A stretch of DNA of 64,000 nt, taken from an uncultured Prevotellamassilia sp. GTDB taxonomy: Bacteria; Bacteroidota; Bacteroidia; Bacteroidales; Bacteroidaceae. Positions within the stretch are counted from its first letter, which is position 1; every line of letters begins with the position of its first letter. Shown one piece after another: positions 8,076 through 17,159 of this stretch. Under the pieces are notes generated by a model. The model made no database searches. It had not been told where the DNA came from and was given only the letters and a program-made list of their open reading frames with translations. The DNA lies in NCBI GenBank assembly GCA_934255485.1, contig CAKQOG010000010.1:1-64000 (forward strand), given 5' to 3'. The position numbers and the translations under genes are program-made.

Positions 8076-11000
8076 TGAAACTTAAAGAGGGGGCTTACGA
8101 AAACTTGATAAATGGCCATACAAGAAGGGACATTGAGGAGACCGAAGCCAACGGTGCTGTTTGCCAAAAAGAGCCTATCGACAATGCTGAATCGGCCAAA
8201 CTATTGGCAAACTATTTGGCCGATACCATACGCAAACGCCTTGAAGACAGCAACACAAGCATCAACGACAAAGTGGACATGGTAAATGCTATTTTAGAGA
8301 CATCGCAAACCGATGATGAAGCTCAAATAATTAATGCCACAGAACTGCTATCGGCCGTTGTGTCGAAACAAAAGGAGGCGCAACTTAAGGCCACTAAAAA
8401 GAAGATTGTTAGGCCGCTTTCGGGCTTTAGGGTGAGCAACCTTTTTACGGGCGGACAGACGGGGTTATCCTTGGGTTCGGAAATTATGCGCGACATTGCT
8501 ACTGCCGACCAAATATGCATCATCGTGTCGTTTCTGCGCTTGTCGGGCATACGCATGATGCTCGACCAACTGCGCGAATTTTGCAGCGTCGAGGGCCACA
8601 AACTGCAAGTCATCACCACTACTTATTGTGGCATTACCGAGGCTAAAGCTATTGAACAATTATCTGAACTGCCTAACACAGAGATACGCATATCATACAA
8701 CACACGCATTGAACGCCTGCATGCTAAATCGTATATCTTTGTTCGCAACTCGGGGCTTAGCACTGCCTATATTGGCTCGTCAAACCTTTCGCGTTCGGCA
8801 CAAACCGATGGGTTGGAGTGGAACATACGTGTTACGAATGTTGAAAACCCGCATATCATCAAGTCGGCATTGGCCACTTTTAAGCAATATTGGAACAGCT
8901 CAAACTTTGAGGATTTCAACATTGGCGGTATCAACAAATTTAATCGCGAACTCAACAACCAACGTTACCAACCATCGCTCATTTCGGCCAAGGCCTTTCA
9001 ACACTATCAGCTTCTGCCACACCAAAAAAACATCCTCGACCGCCTGCAGGCAGAGCGAACACAAAACCATCTTTACCGCAACTTGGTGGTAGCTGCCACC
9101 GGCACGGGTAAAACGGTAGTTTCGGCTTTCGACTACAAAAAGTTTTACTACCAACACCCTCACCACAACAAACTGCTCTTTGTTGCTCATCGCGAGGAAA
9201 TTTTACAGCAAGCCTTACGCACGTATCAAAGCGTGTTGAACGATGCCAACTTTGGCGAACTATGGGTGGGCAACAATCGGCCAACGAATAGCTTAGACCA
9301 CTTGTTTGTGTCGGTAGCAATGCTGAACAATAACATAAAGTTATTTAAGGAACAAGGACTTGATTTTTACGACTACATTGTTATTGACGAAGCACACCAT
9401 GCTGCCGCAGCAAGCTACCGCACAATACTCAACGACTTTAAGCCTAAAATTTTATTAGGCCTTACGGCTACCCCCGAACGTATGGACGGGCAAAGTCTAC
9501 TACCCGACTTTGGCAATAAAATCAGTGCGTCAATTAGGTTGCCTCAAGCTCTTAACGAGGGGTTGCTTACTCCGTTTCAATACTTGTGTATTTCAGACCC
9601 TCTCGACCTTTCGGGTAATGATTTGTGGGCTAATGGTAAATATATTCTTACTAAACTTACTGACCGCCTATGCAATAACGAGCGCGTGGGACTTATCGTT
9701 AGGAAATTGCAACAATACTTGCCCGATGAAACAAAATGTCGCGCCTTGTGCTTTTGCTCTGACAAAAGACATGCAAGCTATATGGCAAGCCAACTGCGCC
9801 AATACGGACTCAATGCTGCAGTGCTCACTGCCGACACACCCAACAGCGAGCGACAACGACTAAATAAGGAGTTGGCTGCGGGAAGGGTGAACTACCTTTG
9901 CGTGGTAGATATCTTTAATGAGGGTGTAGACATACCCGAGGTAGACACGGCATTGTTTCTGCGTCCGACAGATAGTTTGACCATTTTTCTGCAACAATTG
10001 GGGCGCGGTTTGCGCTTGAGCGCAGGAAAAGACTACTTAACGGTCCTCGACTTTGTGGCGCAAGTAAACAAGCAATACGACTTTACAAGCCGCTTCAGAG
10101 CACTATGTGTACGCCAAGACAAAAACGTTGAAGACCAAGTAAAAAATGGTTTTACCATTCTGCCTCATGGCTGCTCTATATTTATGGAGCAAAAGGCCAA
10201 AAGCTATATCCTTAACAATATTCATAGCTCTATCTACAACAACTCGCGACTGCGAAAAGAGCTTTCGACATACGACTACACACCATCGCTCTCGACATTT
10301 CTTAAGAACATTGGACAGGACATACGCATTATCTATAAGTCGAATGCATGTTGGACCACACTTAAATGTGATGCTGGAAAATGCTGCATGAATAGCCTTA
10401 ACGATACAACAAAACGGCTTATGAAAGGCATGGCTAACCTCATACACATTAATACTGCGCAATATATCGACTTTATTCGTCGTTTTGTAGCGGCTAATTG
10501 CGAGATAAAGAGTGTCATCAAGAGCAAAACTGACAAGCACTTTGCCACAATGCTCTACTATGCACTATTTCAGGCTAAAATAGGTAATACCGAATTTAAA
10601 AACATAGACGAGGCATTGCATAGCATAGAGCTATATCCGCTACTGAAGCAAGAAATAAGCGAGATAACAGACTGCCTAACAGAGAATGCCGCATTCAACA
10701 CCTACCCTCTTGGCAACAACCTGCCACAAGGATTGGAACTTTATGGATGTTACACACGCGAAGAGATTTTTACTTTATTCGACCGCCAAACGCCTGAAAA
10801 GAAAATGCAAGGTGTTGCTTCGGGGGCATTCAACGTTGAAGAGTTGAACCTTGAACTTTTTTTTGTTACGCTCAATAAATCTGATCGTGACTTCTCGCCT
10901 TCCACTCAATACAATGATTACTTTATCAATGAAAACATCTTTCATTGGCAGTCGCAAAACAATATGTCGCATAGTAACAAGGGCGAAAGATATGTAAACC

Positions 11001-11185
11001 AAACTAAAAATGGTAGGCGCTTCATGCTCTTTGTGCGCGAAGACAAAAAGGATGGCTACGGCAACACTTGTCCATACTACTGCATGGGATTGGTTAATTA
11101 CATCAAATCGAGTGGGAACTTCCCCATGAACATTGAGTGGAAATTAGAGCGCCCTGCCTTATCGCAATTTATCAAAGCTATATAA
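8075..11185 (+). CDS. PLD nuclease - SF2 helicase - DUF3427 protein
   Basis: A 1036-residue multidomain protein. Residues about 1-110 are unassigned and partly helical. About 115-280 form a phospholipase D-like nuclease domain with HAK (216-218) followed by IGSSNLSRSAQTDGLE, an HxKxn-type half site. The superfamily 2 helicase core follows, with Walker A ATGTGKT (341-347), VIDEAHH (DEAH near 437-440), LGLTATPER and a C-lobe with FNEGVDIPEVDT and QQLGRGLR. Residues about 720-1036 match DUF3427, including TKNGRRFMLFVRED near the end. This architecture is known from scattered bacterial genomes and is often suspected to act in defence or DNA processing. It is coupled to the HU-like gene. No methylase or other defence gene is adjacent. 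Confidence 0.88.
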   Translation: MKLKEGAYENLINGHTRRDIEETEANGAVCQKEPIDNAESAKLLANYLADTIRKRLEDSNTSINDKVDMVNAILETSQTDDEAQIINATELLSAVVSKQKEAQLKATKKKIVRPLSGFRVSNLFTGGQTGLSLGSEIMRDIATADQICIIVSFLRLSGIRMMLDQLREFCSVEGHKLQVITTTYCGITEAKAIEQLSELPNTEIRISYNTRIERLHAKSYIFVRNSGLSTAYIGSSNLSRSAQTDGLEWNIRVTNVENPHIIKSALATFKQYWNSSNFEDFNIGGINKFNRELNNQRYQPSLISAKAFQHYQLLPHQKNILDRLQAERTQNHLYRNLVVAATGTGKTVVSAFDYKKFYYQHPHHNKLLFVAHREEILQQALRTYQSVLNDANFGELWVGNNRPTNSLDHLFVSVAMLNNNIKLFKEQGLDFYDYIVIDEAHHAAAASYRTILNDFKPKILLGLTATPERMDGQSLLPDFGNKISASIRLPQALNEGLLTPFQYLCISDPLDLSGNDLWANGKYILTKLTDRLCNNERVGLIVRKLQQYLPDETKCRALCFCSDKRHASYMASQLRQYGLNAAVLTADTPNSERQRLNKELAAGRVNYLCVVDIFNEGVDIPEVDTALFLRPTDSLTIFLQQLGRGLRLSAGKDYLTVLDFVAQVNKQYDFTSRFRALCVRQDKNVEDQVKNGFTILPHGCSIFMEQKAKSYILNNIHSSIYNNSRLRKELSTYDYTPSLSTFLKNIGQDIRIIYKSNACWTTLKCDAGKCCMNSLNDTTKRLMKGMANLIHINTAQYIDFIRRFVAANCEIKSVIKSKTDKHFATMLYYALFQAKIGNTEFKNIDEALHSIELYPLLKQEISEITDCLTENAAFNTYPLGNNLPQGLELYGCYTREEIFTLFDRQTPEKKMQGVASGAFNVEELNLELFFVTLNKSDRDFSPSTQYNDYFINENIFHWQSQNNMSHSNKGERYVNQTKNGRRFMLFVREDKKDGYGNTCPYYCMGLVNYIKSSGNFPMNIEWKLERPALSQFIKAI

Positions 11186-11294
11186 TACTTTTCTATATAG
11201 ACTATAAATAAAGCAGATTGGTTTATTGGGGCCGATTACAACAAAACATAGCGCAACATAAATACAGTATGCAACCTGCAATTATAGGCATAAA

Positions 11295-11334
11295 AAAGGA
11301 TGCAACAACCATTTTATTGATTGTTGCATCCTTT
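11295..11334. terminator. Bidirectional terminator between convergent genes
   Basis: A perfect 14-bp stem (11295-11308 with 11321-11334) lies between the helicase gene end at 11185 and the yebC end at 11368. A- and T-rich flanks on both sides allow it to serve both genes. Confidence 0.8.
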
Positions 11335-11367
11335 AATATGTTCTACTAATAAAATGAGTTTAACTCA

Positions 11368-12099
11368 TTAATCTTCAGCAGGTTTCATGTTAGTATAAAC
11401 CGTCTGAACATCATCAAACTCTTCAAGGCGTTCTACCATTTTGTCAATGCTTTCGCGCTCTTCTGGAGTAACCTCTTTCAAGTCGTTTGGGATGTAAGTA
11501 AACTCAGCCGCAAGCACCTCAAAACCATTCTCTTCAAGGTGTTTCTGAATTTGAGCAAAGCACTTAGGATCACCATAGATGGTTACGCTGCCCTCTTCTT
11601 CGTCCTCGTCATATTCATCTTCTACACCATAGTCAATGAGATCGAGAATAAGTTCGTCCATATCTACGCCTTCCTTCTTGCGAATGGTAAATACAGCCTT
11701 ATGGTCGAACAAGTATGCCAACGAACCCATTGTGCCAAGGTTGCCATTAAACTTGTTAAACACTGAACGTACATCGCCTACCGTACGAGTGGCATTATCA
11801 GTTAATGTATCAACAAAGATGGCAATACCGTGAGGACCATAACCTTCGTAAGTCATTGTTTTGTAATCACTCTGATCCTTGCCACATGCGTTTTTGATAG
11901 CACGTTCAATGTTATCCTTTGGCATGTTTTCACGCTTACAAGTTGCAATGATTGCACGCAATGTTGGGTTGTTCTCTGGCTCTGGACCACCAGCTTTCAC
12001 AGCAACAGCAATTTGTTTACCTAACTTCGTAAAAGTACGAGCCATATGACCCCATCTTTTTAGTTTTGTTGCTTTTCTGTATTCAAAAGCTCTTCCCAT
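11368..12099 (-). CDS. yebC: YebC/PmpR/TACO1 family protein
   Basis: This 243-residue protein is a member of the YebC family, about the usual length. Family landmarks are GRAFEYRK at the N-terminus, ARTFTKLGKQIAVAVKAGG, NIERAIKNA and YEGYGPHGIAIFVDTLTDN, followed by FNKFNGNLGTMGSLAYLF. An acidic stretch EYDEDEEEG lies near 160. YebC proteins were long annotated as transcription factors. Work on several members and on mitochondrial TACO1 points to a role on the ribosome in translating difficult motifs, and the sequence alone does not decide this. It lies downstream of pheT on the same strand, about 160 bp away. Confidence 0.95.
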   Translation of the reverse strand: MGRAFEYRKATKLKRWGHMARTFTKLGKQIAVAVKAGGPEPENNPTLRAIIATCKRENMPKDNIERAIKNACGKDQSDYKTMTYEGYGPHGIAIFVDTLTDNATRTVGDVRSVFNKFNGNLGTMGSLAYLFDHKAVFTIRKKEGVDMDELILDLIDYGVEDEYDEDEEEGSVTIYGDPKCFAQIQKHLEENGFEVLAAEFTYIPNDLKEVTPEERESIDKMVERLEEFDDVQTVYTNMKPAED

Positions 12100-12257
12100 T
12101 GGAGTATGAATTTATTAAAATACATATAAGCAGTTGCAATCAATATTTTTTACATGCTCACAGCATTATACTCTTTAATTACAACAACTTATATGTAAAA
12201 TCTGTGTTATTATTAATTGTTTCTCTAAAATAGATGTCTTTACAAGATATAAGTTTA

Positions 12258-14726
12258 TTAGCGCAATGAAGCACCCAACTGCTTTTCAAGATTAGCAACG
12301 ATTTTGTTCATCACAGCATCTGTTTGCTTATCATTCATTGTCTTATTTTCATCTTGCAAAACAAAGTTTACAGCATAGCTCTTCTTGCCTGCTTCAAGGT
12401 TCTTGCCCTCATAAACATCAAACAATTCTACTTTCTTCAAGAGTTTCTTCTCTGAAGCATAAGCAATCTGCTCTATCTGTCCAAACTCTACATTCTTGTC
12501 TACTAAGAGCGCAAGGTCACGACTTACAGATGGGTACTTAGAGATTTCCTTAAACGAAACAGTGCCCTTATGAAGCTTCTTCATAAGCATTGACCAATTG
12601 ATCTCTGCATAATAAACTTCTTGCTGCAAATCGAACTGAGCTGTGATGGCTTTTGCTACAAGACCAAACTCTACCATGACCTTACCATTCTTTCTGTCGG
12701 CAATGGCCAAACTCTTAGAGAATATGTCATTTTCGCCATGTACCATCTTTAAAGAACCCATTTCGCATCCTAAGCGAGTGAGGATGTTCATTACATAAGC
12801 CTTGAGTTCATATATCGATGATGCCTCGTTGGGATGTGCCCAAGAGCCTTCAATGCGGTTGCCCGTAAGCCACAAGCTCAAGAAATGTGCTTGGCTATAA
12901 GCATTTAGCGTATGGTCGGCAGTATGCTTTGACGAGTTGTAGTAATAGCAATTACCGCTCTCAAAGAAACGAAGGTTCTGCTGCTTACGATTAACATTGT
13001 GCGATATGCTTTCAAGACCACCAAAGAGTAATGTCTCGCGCATAACATTCAAGTCGCTGCTAAGAGGATTGATAACACGCACCAATTCATCGGCTGCATA
13101 ATGCTTGAGCGAAGTGTAATATGCCTCCTTTGTAAGAGAGTTGTTAAGGATTTCGCGGAAGCCTTGACCTACTAATTGCTCGGCTACAATGTTCTCTAAC
13201 TTGTTAGCTCTGTCGACATCACCCTTAATGGTTAAACTTGATTTGACAGAGGTTGGTATTTCAACATTATTATAGCCATAAATACGCAAAATATCCTCTA
13301 CAACATCGCAAGGACGCTGCACATCTACACGATATGCAGGAACGCTCAACGTGATAGAATCGGCATCTTCGGTCTCAATCTTCATTTCTAACGAAGTAAC
13401 AATCTCCTTTATTACTTCTACAGGAATAGTTTTACCAACAAGGTCGTGAACGTATTTATATTCGAGTTTTACCTCAAAGTTCTTCTGCAATCCTGGAGCC
13501 TCAATATCCTTGATATCCATAGCAATGGTTCCACCTGCCAACTCCTTAACTAAGATAGCTGCTACCTTTAGTGCATAAATTTGTCCATCGGGGTCTATGC
13601 CACGTTCGAAACGGAACGATGCATCTGTACTCAGTCCGTGACGGCGAGCACTCTTACGTATCCATGTTGGATGGAAGTAAGCACTTTCAAGCAAAACATC
13701 CTTAGTAGTGTCATAGGTGCCAGAACCACGTCCACCCATCACACCTGCTATACACATAGGCTCTTTTGCATTGCAAATAGCCAAATCACGATCTGTGAGC
13801 GTATGCTCTACCCCATCGAGGGTTTGGAACTTCGTGCCATTTGGCATAGCCTTAACCACAACCTTGTTGCCTTCAATCATATCAGCATCAAAGCAGTGTA
13901 AAGGTTGGCCGTATGCCATCATTACATAATTAGTGATGTCCACAATATTGTTTATCGGACGCAAACCAATCGTATTGAGTTTGTCCTTTAACCATTGTGG
14001 GCTTTCTTTCACTTCGCAATCCTTGATGGTAACAGCACAATAACGAGGACAAGCCTCTGGGTTTTGTACTTCAATATCGATATTTAAATCGTTTGAATCT
14101 ACCTTAAATGATGATACATCCATACGATGCAAGGCTGTTTTCTTTCCGTTGCGGATAAGCCAAGCATACAAATCACGAGCTACACCGTAATGAGAGCATG
14201 CATCTGCACGATTAGGGGTAATATCCACCTCTATTACATAGTCGCTTTCGAGTCCGTAATATGCTGCGGCCTTCATGCCTACAGGAGTATCTGCTGGTAG
14301 AACAATTATACCATCATGGCTCTTTCCAACACCGATTTCATCTTCTGCGCATATCATGCCAAAGCTTTCAACGCCACGCAGTTTAGATTTCTTTATAGTG
14401 AAGCATTGGTCGCCATCATAAAGTTTTGTACCTATTGTTGCAACTATTACCTTTTGCCCTGCAGCTACGTTAGGGGCACCACAAACAATTTGTTGAGGAG
14501 CTTCGCCACCCAAATCTACTTGACAAATGTGCATGTGGTCGCTATTGGGATGAGGCTCGCAGCTAAGCACGTGTCCTACAACAAGTCCTTCAAGACCACC
14601 TTTTATAGCTTGTACTTCTTCTACGCCATCTACTTCAAGACCTTCACTTGTAAGTGCATCTGCAACTTCTTGTGCTGTAAGGTCAAAATCGACGTATTCT
14701 TTCAGCCATTTATAAGAAATATTCAT
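12258..14726 (-). CDS. pheT: Phenylalanyl-tRNA synthetase beta subunit
   Basis: The 822-residue beta chain of the alpha2-beta2 synthetase charges tRNA-Phe. Domains in order are the N-terminal MNISYKWLKEYV segment, an EMAP/OB tRNA-binding domain (about 40-150), the B3/B4 editing domain (about 210-380), B5 (about 400-470), the catalytic-like core and a C-terminal ferredoxin-like anticodon-binding domain (about 730-822, SKYPSVSRDLALLV). Length is standard for long bacterial PheT. The partner pheS is not adjacent in this window, as is common in this phylum. A well-spaced promoter lies upstream, back to back with the promoter of the LysE-type gene. Confidence 0.97.
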   Translation of the reverse strand: MNISYKWLKEYVDFDLTAQEVADALTSEGLEVDGVEEVQAIKGGLEGLVVGHVLSCEPHPNSDHMHICQVDLGGEAPQQIVCGAPNVAAGQKVIVATIGTKLYDGDQCFTIKKSKLRGVESFGMICAEDEIGVGKSHDGIIVLPADTPVGMKAAAYYGLESDYVIEVDITPNRADACSHYGVARDLYAWLIRNGKKTALHRMDVSSFKVDSNDLNIDIEVQNPEACPRYCAVTIKDCEVKESPQWLKDKLNTIGLRPINNIVDITNYVMMAYGQPLHCFDADMIEGNKVVVKAMPNGTKFQTLDGVEHTLTDRDLAICNAKEPMCIAGVMGGRGSGTYDTTKDVLLESAYFHPTWIRKSARRHGLSTDASFRFERGIDPDGQIYALKVAAILVKELAGGTIAMDIKDIEAPGLQKNFEVKLEYKYVHDLVGKTIPVEVIKEIVTSLEMKIETEDADSITLSVPAYRVDVQRPCDVVEDILRIYGYNNVEIPTSVKSSLTIKGDVDRANKLENIVAEQLVGQGFREILNNSLTKEAYYTSLKHYAADELVRVINPLSSDLNVMRETLLFGGLESISHNVNRKQQNLRFFESGNCYYYNSSKHTADHTLNAYSQAHFLSLWLTGNRIEGSWAHPNEASSIYELKAYVMNILTRLGCEMGSLKMVHGENDIFSKSLAIADRKNGKVMVEFGLVAKAITAQFDLQQEVYYAEINWSMLMKKLHKGTVSFKEISKYPSVSRDLALLVDKNVEFGQIEQIAYASEKKLLKKVELFDVYEGKNLEAGKKSYAVNFVLQDENKTMNDKQTDAVMNKIVANLEKQLGASLR

Positions 14727-14763
14727 ATCGTTTTATATAGAATAAGTGCATTTTAAAGCGTGG

Positions 14764-14795
14764 CAAAATTACTTTATTTTTTGTAAATATCCAAA
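14764..14795 (-). promoter_or_regulatory. Predicted pheT promoter
   Basis: On the minus strand TTTG (14795 to 14792), 20 nt, then TAATTTTG (14771 to 14764), fitting the TTTG-N20-TAnnTTTG pattern. The predicted leader is about 30 nt. Confidence 0.6.
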
Positions 14796-14842
14796 TTTTT
14801 AATAGCATGTTGTCATAAATACCAATTTAAGGCTTATGGTTA

Positions 14843-14873
14843 TTGTTAATTCATATATATTTCAGTACTTTTG
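14843..14873 (+). promoter_or_regulatory. Predicted promoter of the LysE-DUF4924-rfbD-prfC run
   Basis: TTG at 14843-14845, 20 nt, then TACTTTTG at 14866-14873. Transcription would begin near 14880, about 23 nt before the ATG at 14903. Confidence 0.6.
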
Positions 14874-14902
14874 CATACAATATTGATTAGAATTTAAATA
14901 AA

Positions 14903-15571
14903 ATGAATCATATCTTTGCGGAATTTGCAAGTCCATTCCTTTTAATATTGAAAGGATTATTGGTGGGTATAATCGCTTCTGCCCCAATGGGTCCAGTAGG
15001 TATTTTATGTATCCAGCGAACTATGCAAAAGGGCCGTAACTACGGCATAGTTACAGGAGCAGGTGCAGCATTGAGCGACATTATATATGCACTAATTACA
15101 GGTTTGGGAATGTCGTTCGTTATGGATTTTATAGACAATGAACAAAACATTTTTTGGCTTAAACTCATTGGTAGTGTGATGCTATTTATCTTTGGCATTT
15201 ACATGTATCGTTCTGATCCTCGCAAAAGCATTCACCCATCATCAGGAGGTAAGGGCACGCTTATTCATAACTTTACAACGGCGTTTCTTATTACGCTATC
15301 TAATCCGTTGATTATCTTTTTGTTTATAGCATTATTTAATATGCTAACCTTTGTCATCCCTGGCAATTGGTTTGGTCAATGTATTGGATACTTGTCTATC
15401 GTTGCAGGTGCCATGTTGTGGTGGTTGGGACTGACATACGTAATCAACAAAATGCGAAACAACTTCGGTCCACGAGGCATCCAACGCCTCAACCGCACCA
15501 TTGGTGTGATTGTGCTTGCTGCTTCAATCATATATGCATGCACCACATTGTTTAATCTTTCTCTATATTAA
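14903..15571 (+). CDS. LysE/RhtB-family membrane exporter
   Basis: A 222-residue integral membrane protein of the LysE/RhtB amino-acid exporter superfamily. About six hydrophobic segments are visible. The family signature lies in the first third: IASAPMGPVGILCIQRTMQ (about 23-41) and the GAGAALSDIIYALITGLG segment. A further conserved patch is FLITLSNPLIIFLFIALF. The substrate cannot be told from sequence. The gene heads a plus-strand run with DUF4924, rfbD and prfC; gaps are 25, 69 and 78 bp, so co-transcription is plausible. Confidence 0.88.
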   Translation: MNHIFAEFASPFLLILKGLLVGIIASAPMGPVGILCIQRTMQKGRNYGIVTGAGAALSDIIYALITGLGMSFVMDFIDNEQNIFWLKLIGSVMLFIFGIYMYRSDPRKSIHPSSGGKGTLIHNFTTAFLITLSNPLIIFLFIALFNMLTFVIPGNWFGQCIGYLSIVAGAMLWWLGLTYVINKMRNNFGPRGIQRLNRTIGVIVLAASIIYACTTLFNLSLY

Positions 15572-15596
15572 GCATTTAAAATGCAACTTTAATATC

Positions 15597-16157
15597 ATGA
15601 TCATTGCAGACAAATTAAAAGGTAAAAACAGAGCGGAATACCTGTTGTATATGTGGCAGGTTGAAGACATTATACGCGCTTATCACTGCGATGCAGACGC
15701 TATTGCGAAAAACTATATAAGCAGATTTAAGCTTGATGACAACAAGCGAAAAGCTACAGAAGAATGGTATAGCAATTTGTGCGAAATGATGCGAAGTGAA
15801 GGCAAAATGCAACATGGACATTTGCAGATATGTCAAAACATTCTGCAAGAACTCATTGAACTTAATGCCAATTTGCTCCATTCCACTCGTTTCCCTTATT
15901 ATAGAGAAATGTACTACAAGGTACTGCCTTATGTAGTAGAATTGCGCAGCAAGAACAAACAGGCACATGCCGATACTACTTTAGAGGAACCCGAACTGCA
16001 AACATGCTTTGATTTGTTGTATGGAGTAATGATGTTACGCCTACAAAAAAAAGCTATCAGCAGCGAAACTGAAAAGGCAGTAAAGGATATTTCAACCCTA
16101 TTGGGCCAATTATCTGATTATTATTTTAAGGACAAAAAAGAGCCTTTAGATTTTTAA
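15597..16157 (+). CDS. DUF4924 family protein
   Basis: A 186-residue cytoplasmic protein beginning MIIADKLKGKNRAEYLLYMW, the typical N-terminus of the Bacteroidota family DUF4924. An ATG at 15510 in the same frame would add 29 residues but would overlap the upstream exporter gene by 62 bp, so I reject it. The protein is mostly helical, with EDIIRAYHCD and LTEL-like helices and a C-terminal KAVKDISTLLGQLSDYYF segment. No catalytic motif is evident and the function is unknown. Its position between the exporter and rfbD suggests that it is a constant member of this small gene run. Confidence 0.85.
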   Translation: MIIADKLKGKNRAEYLLYMWQVEDIIRAYHCDADAIAKNYISRFKLDDNKRKATEEWYSNLCEMMRSEGKMQHGHLQICQNILQELIELNANLLHSTRFPYYREMYYKVLPYVVELRSKNKQAHADTTLEEPELQTCFDLLYGVMMLRLQKKAISSETEKAVKDISTLLGQLSDYYFKDKKEPLDF

Positions 16158-16226
16158 CTAAATGCAAAAAAGGAAGGTTACTTTAACTACATATTCATAT
16201 AGTTCTATAATTGATTAACATACATC

Positions 16227-17081
16227 ATGAAACAAATACTTGTAACTGGTTGCAACGGACAACTTGGTAACGAAATTCAACTTTTAGCACCTAAATACGA
16301 AGATAGTTGCAACTTCTTCTTTACGGATATCAACGAACTTGACATTACTAATCGCAAAGCCGTATACTCATTTATTGAGCAAAATCACATAGGCATTGTG
16401 ATCAATTGTGCTGCATTTACAGCCGTAGACAAAGCTGAAAGTAATGAAGAACTCTGCAACCTGCTCAACAACGAAGCACCTGGATATTTGGCAGAAGCTG
16501 TTGCATCTGTAGGTGGCACTATGATACAAGTTTCTACAGACTACGTGTTTGATGGAACCTCATGCATTCCATATAAAGAAGAGGATGCAACCAACCCTCA
16601 AACCGTATATGGTCGTACAAAGTTGGCGGGCGAAGAAAATGTAATTCGTTCATGTGCAGGCTCTATGGTTATCCGCACAGCATGGTTATACTCTACATTT
16701 GGCAACAACTTTGTTAAGACTATGATACGCCTTGGCAAGGAGCGCGATGCCTTAGGTGTTGTGTTCGACCAATTGGGTTCGCCTACCTATGCACGCGACT
16801 TAGCACGCGCTATTATGCAAATAGTTGAGAAAGGTATTGTGCCTGGAGTTTATCATTTCACTAACGAGGGTGTATGCTCATGGTACGACTTTACACGTGC
16901 CATTCACAGACTTGAAGGTATCAATGACTGCAAGGTCAACCCTATCCACACAGAGGATTATCCTGTTCCTGCCAAGCGTCCTCACTTCTCTGTATTAGAC
17001 AAAAGCAAAATCAAAAAAACCTTTGGCATTGACATCCGCTGGTGGGAAGATGCACTTAAGGAATGCATCAAAGAACTTTAA
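16227..17081 (+). CDS. rfbD: dTDP-4-dehydrorhamnose reductase
   Basis: A 284-residue short-chain dehydrogenase of the RmlD type. It catalyses the last step of dTDP-L-rhamnose synthesis, reducing dTDP-4-dehydro-L-rhamnose with NAD(P)H. The Rossmann motif is VTGCNGQLGNE (about 6-16). VINCAAFTAVDKAE and VSTDYVFDGT (about 109-118) follow, and YGRTK supplies the catalytic Tyr/Lys pair. C-terminal family motifs include WLYSTFGNNFVKTM, DQLGSPTYARDLA and RPHFSVLDKSKI. No rfbA, rfbB or rfbC is next to it, so those genes must lie elsewhere if the pathway is complete. Confidence 0.95.
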   Translation: MKQILVTGCNGQLGNEIQLLAPKYEDSCNFFFTDINELDITNRKAVYSFIEQNHIGIVINCAAFTAVDKAESNEELCNLLNNEAPGYLAEAVASVGGTMIQVSTDYVFDGTSCIPYKEEDATNPQTVYGRTKLAGEENVIRSCAGSMVIRTAWLYSTFGNNFVKTMIRLGKERDALGVVFDQLGSPTYARDLARAIMQIVEKGIVPGVYHFTNEGVCSWYDFTRAIHRLEGINDCKVNPIHTEDYPVPAKRPHFSVLDKSKIKKTFGIDIRWWEDALKECIKEL

Positions 17082-17159
17082 GAGCAAGTATATTGGTCTT
17101 GAGTTACACCATACATTGTCACATAAACACACGCATAAAATACATACTAAACAACTTAT

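Noticed and set aside
15510..15596. Upstream start for the DUF4924 gene
   Set aside because: It would overlap the exporter gene by 62 bp and the added residues do not resemble the family; the ATG at 15597 matches the family N-terminus.
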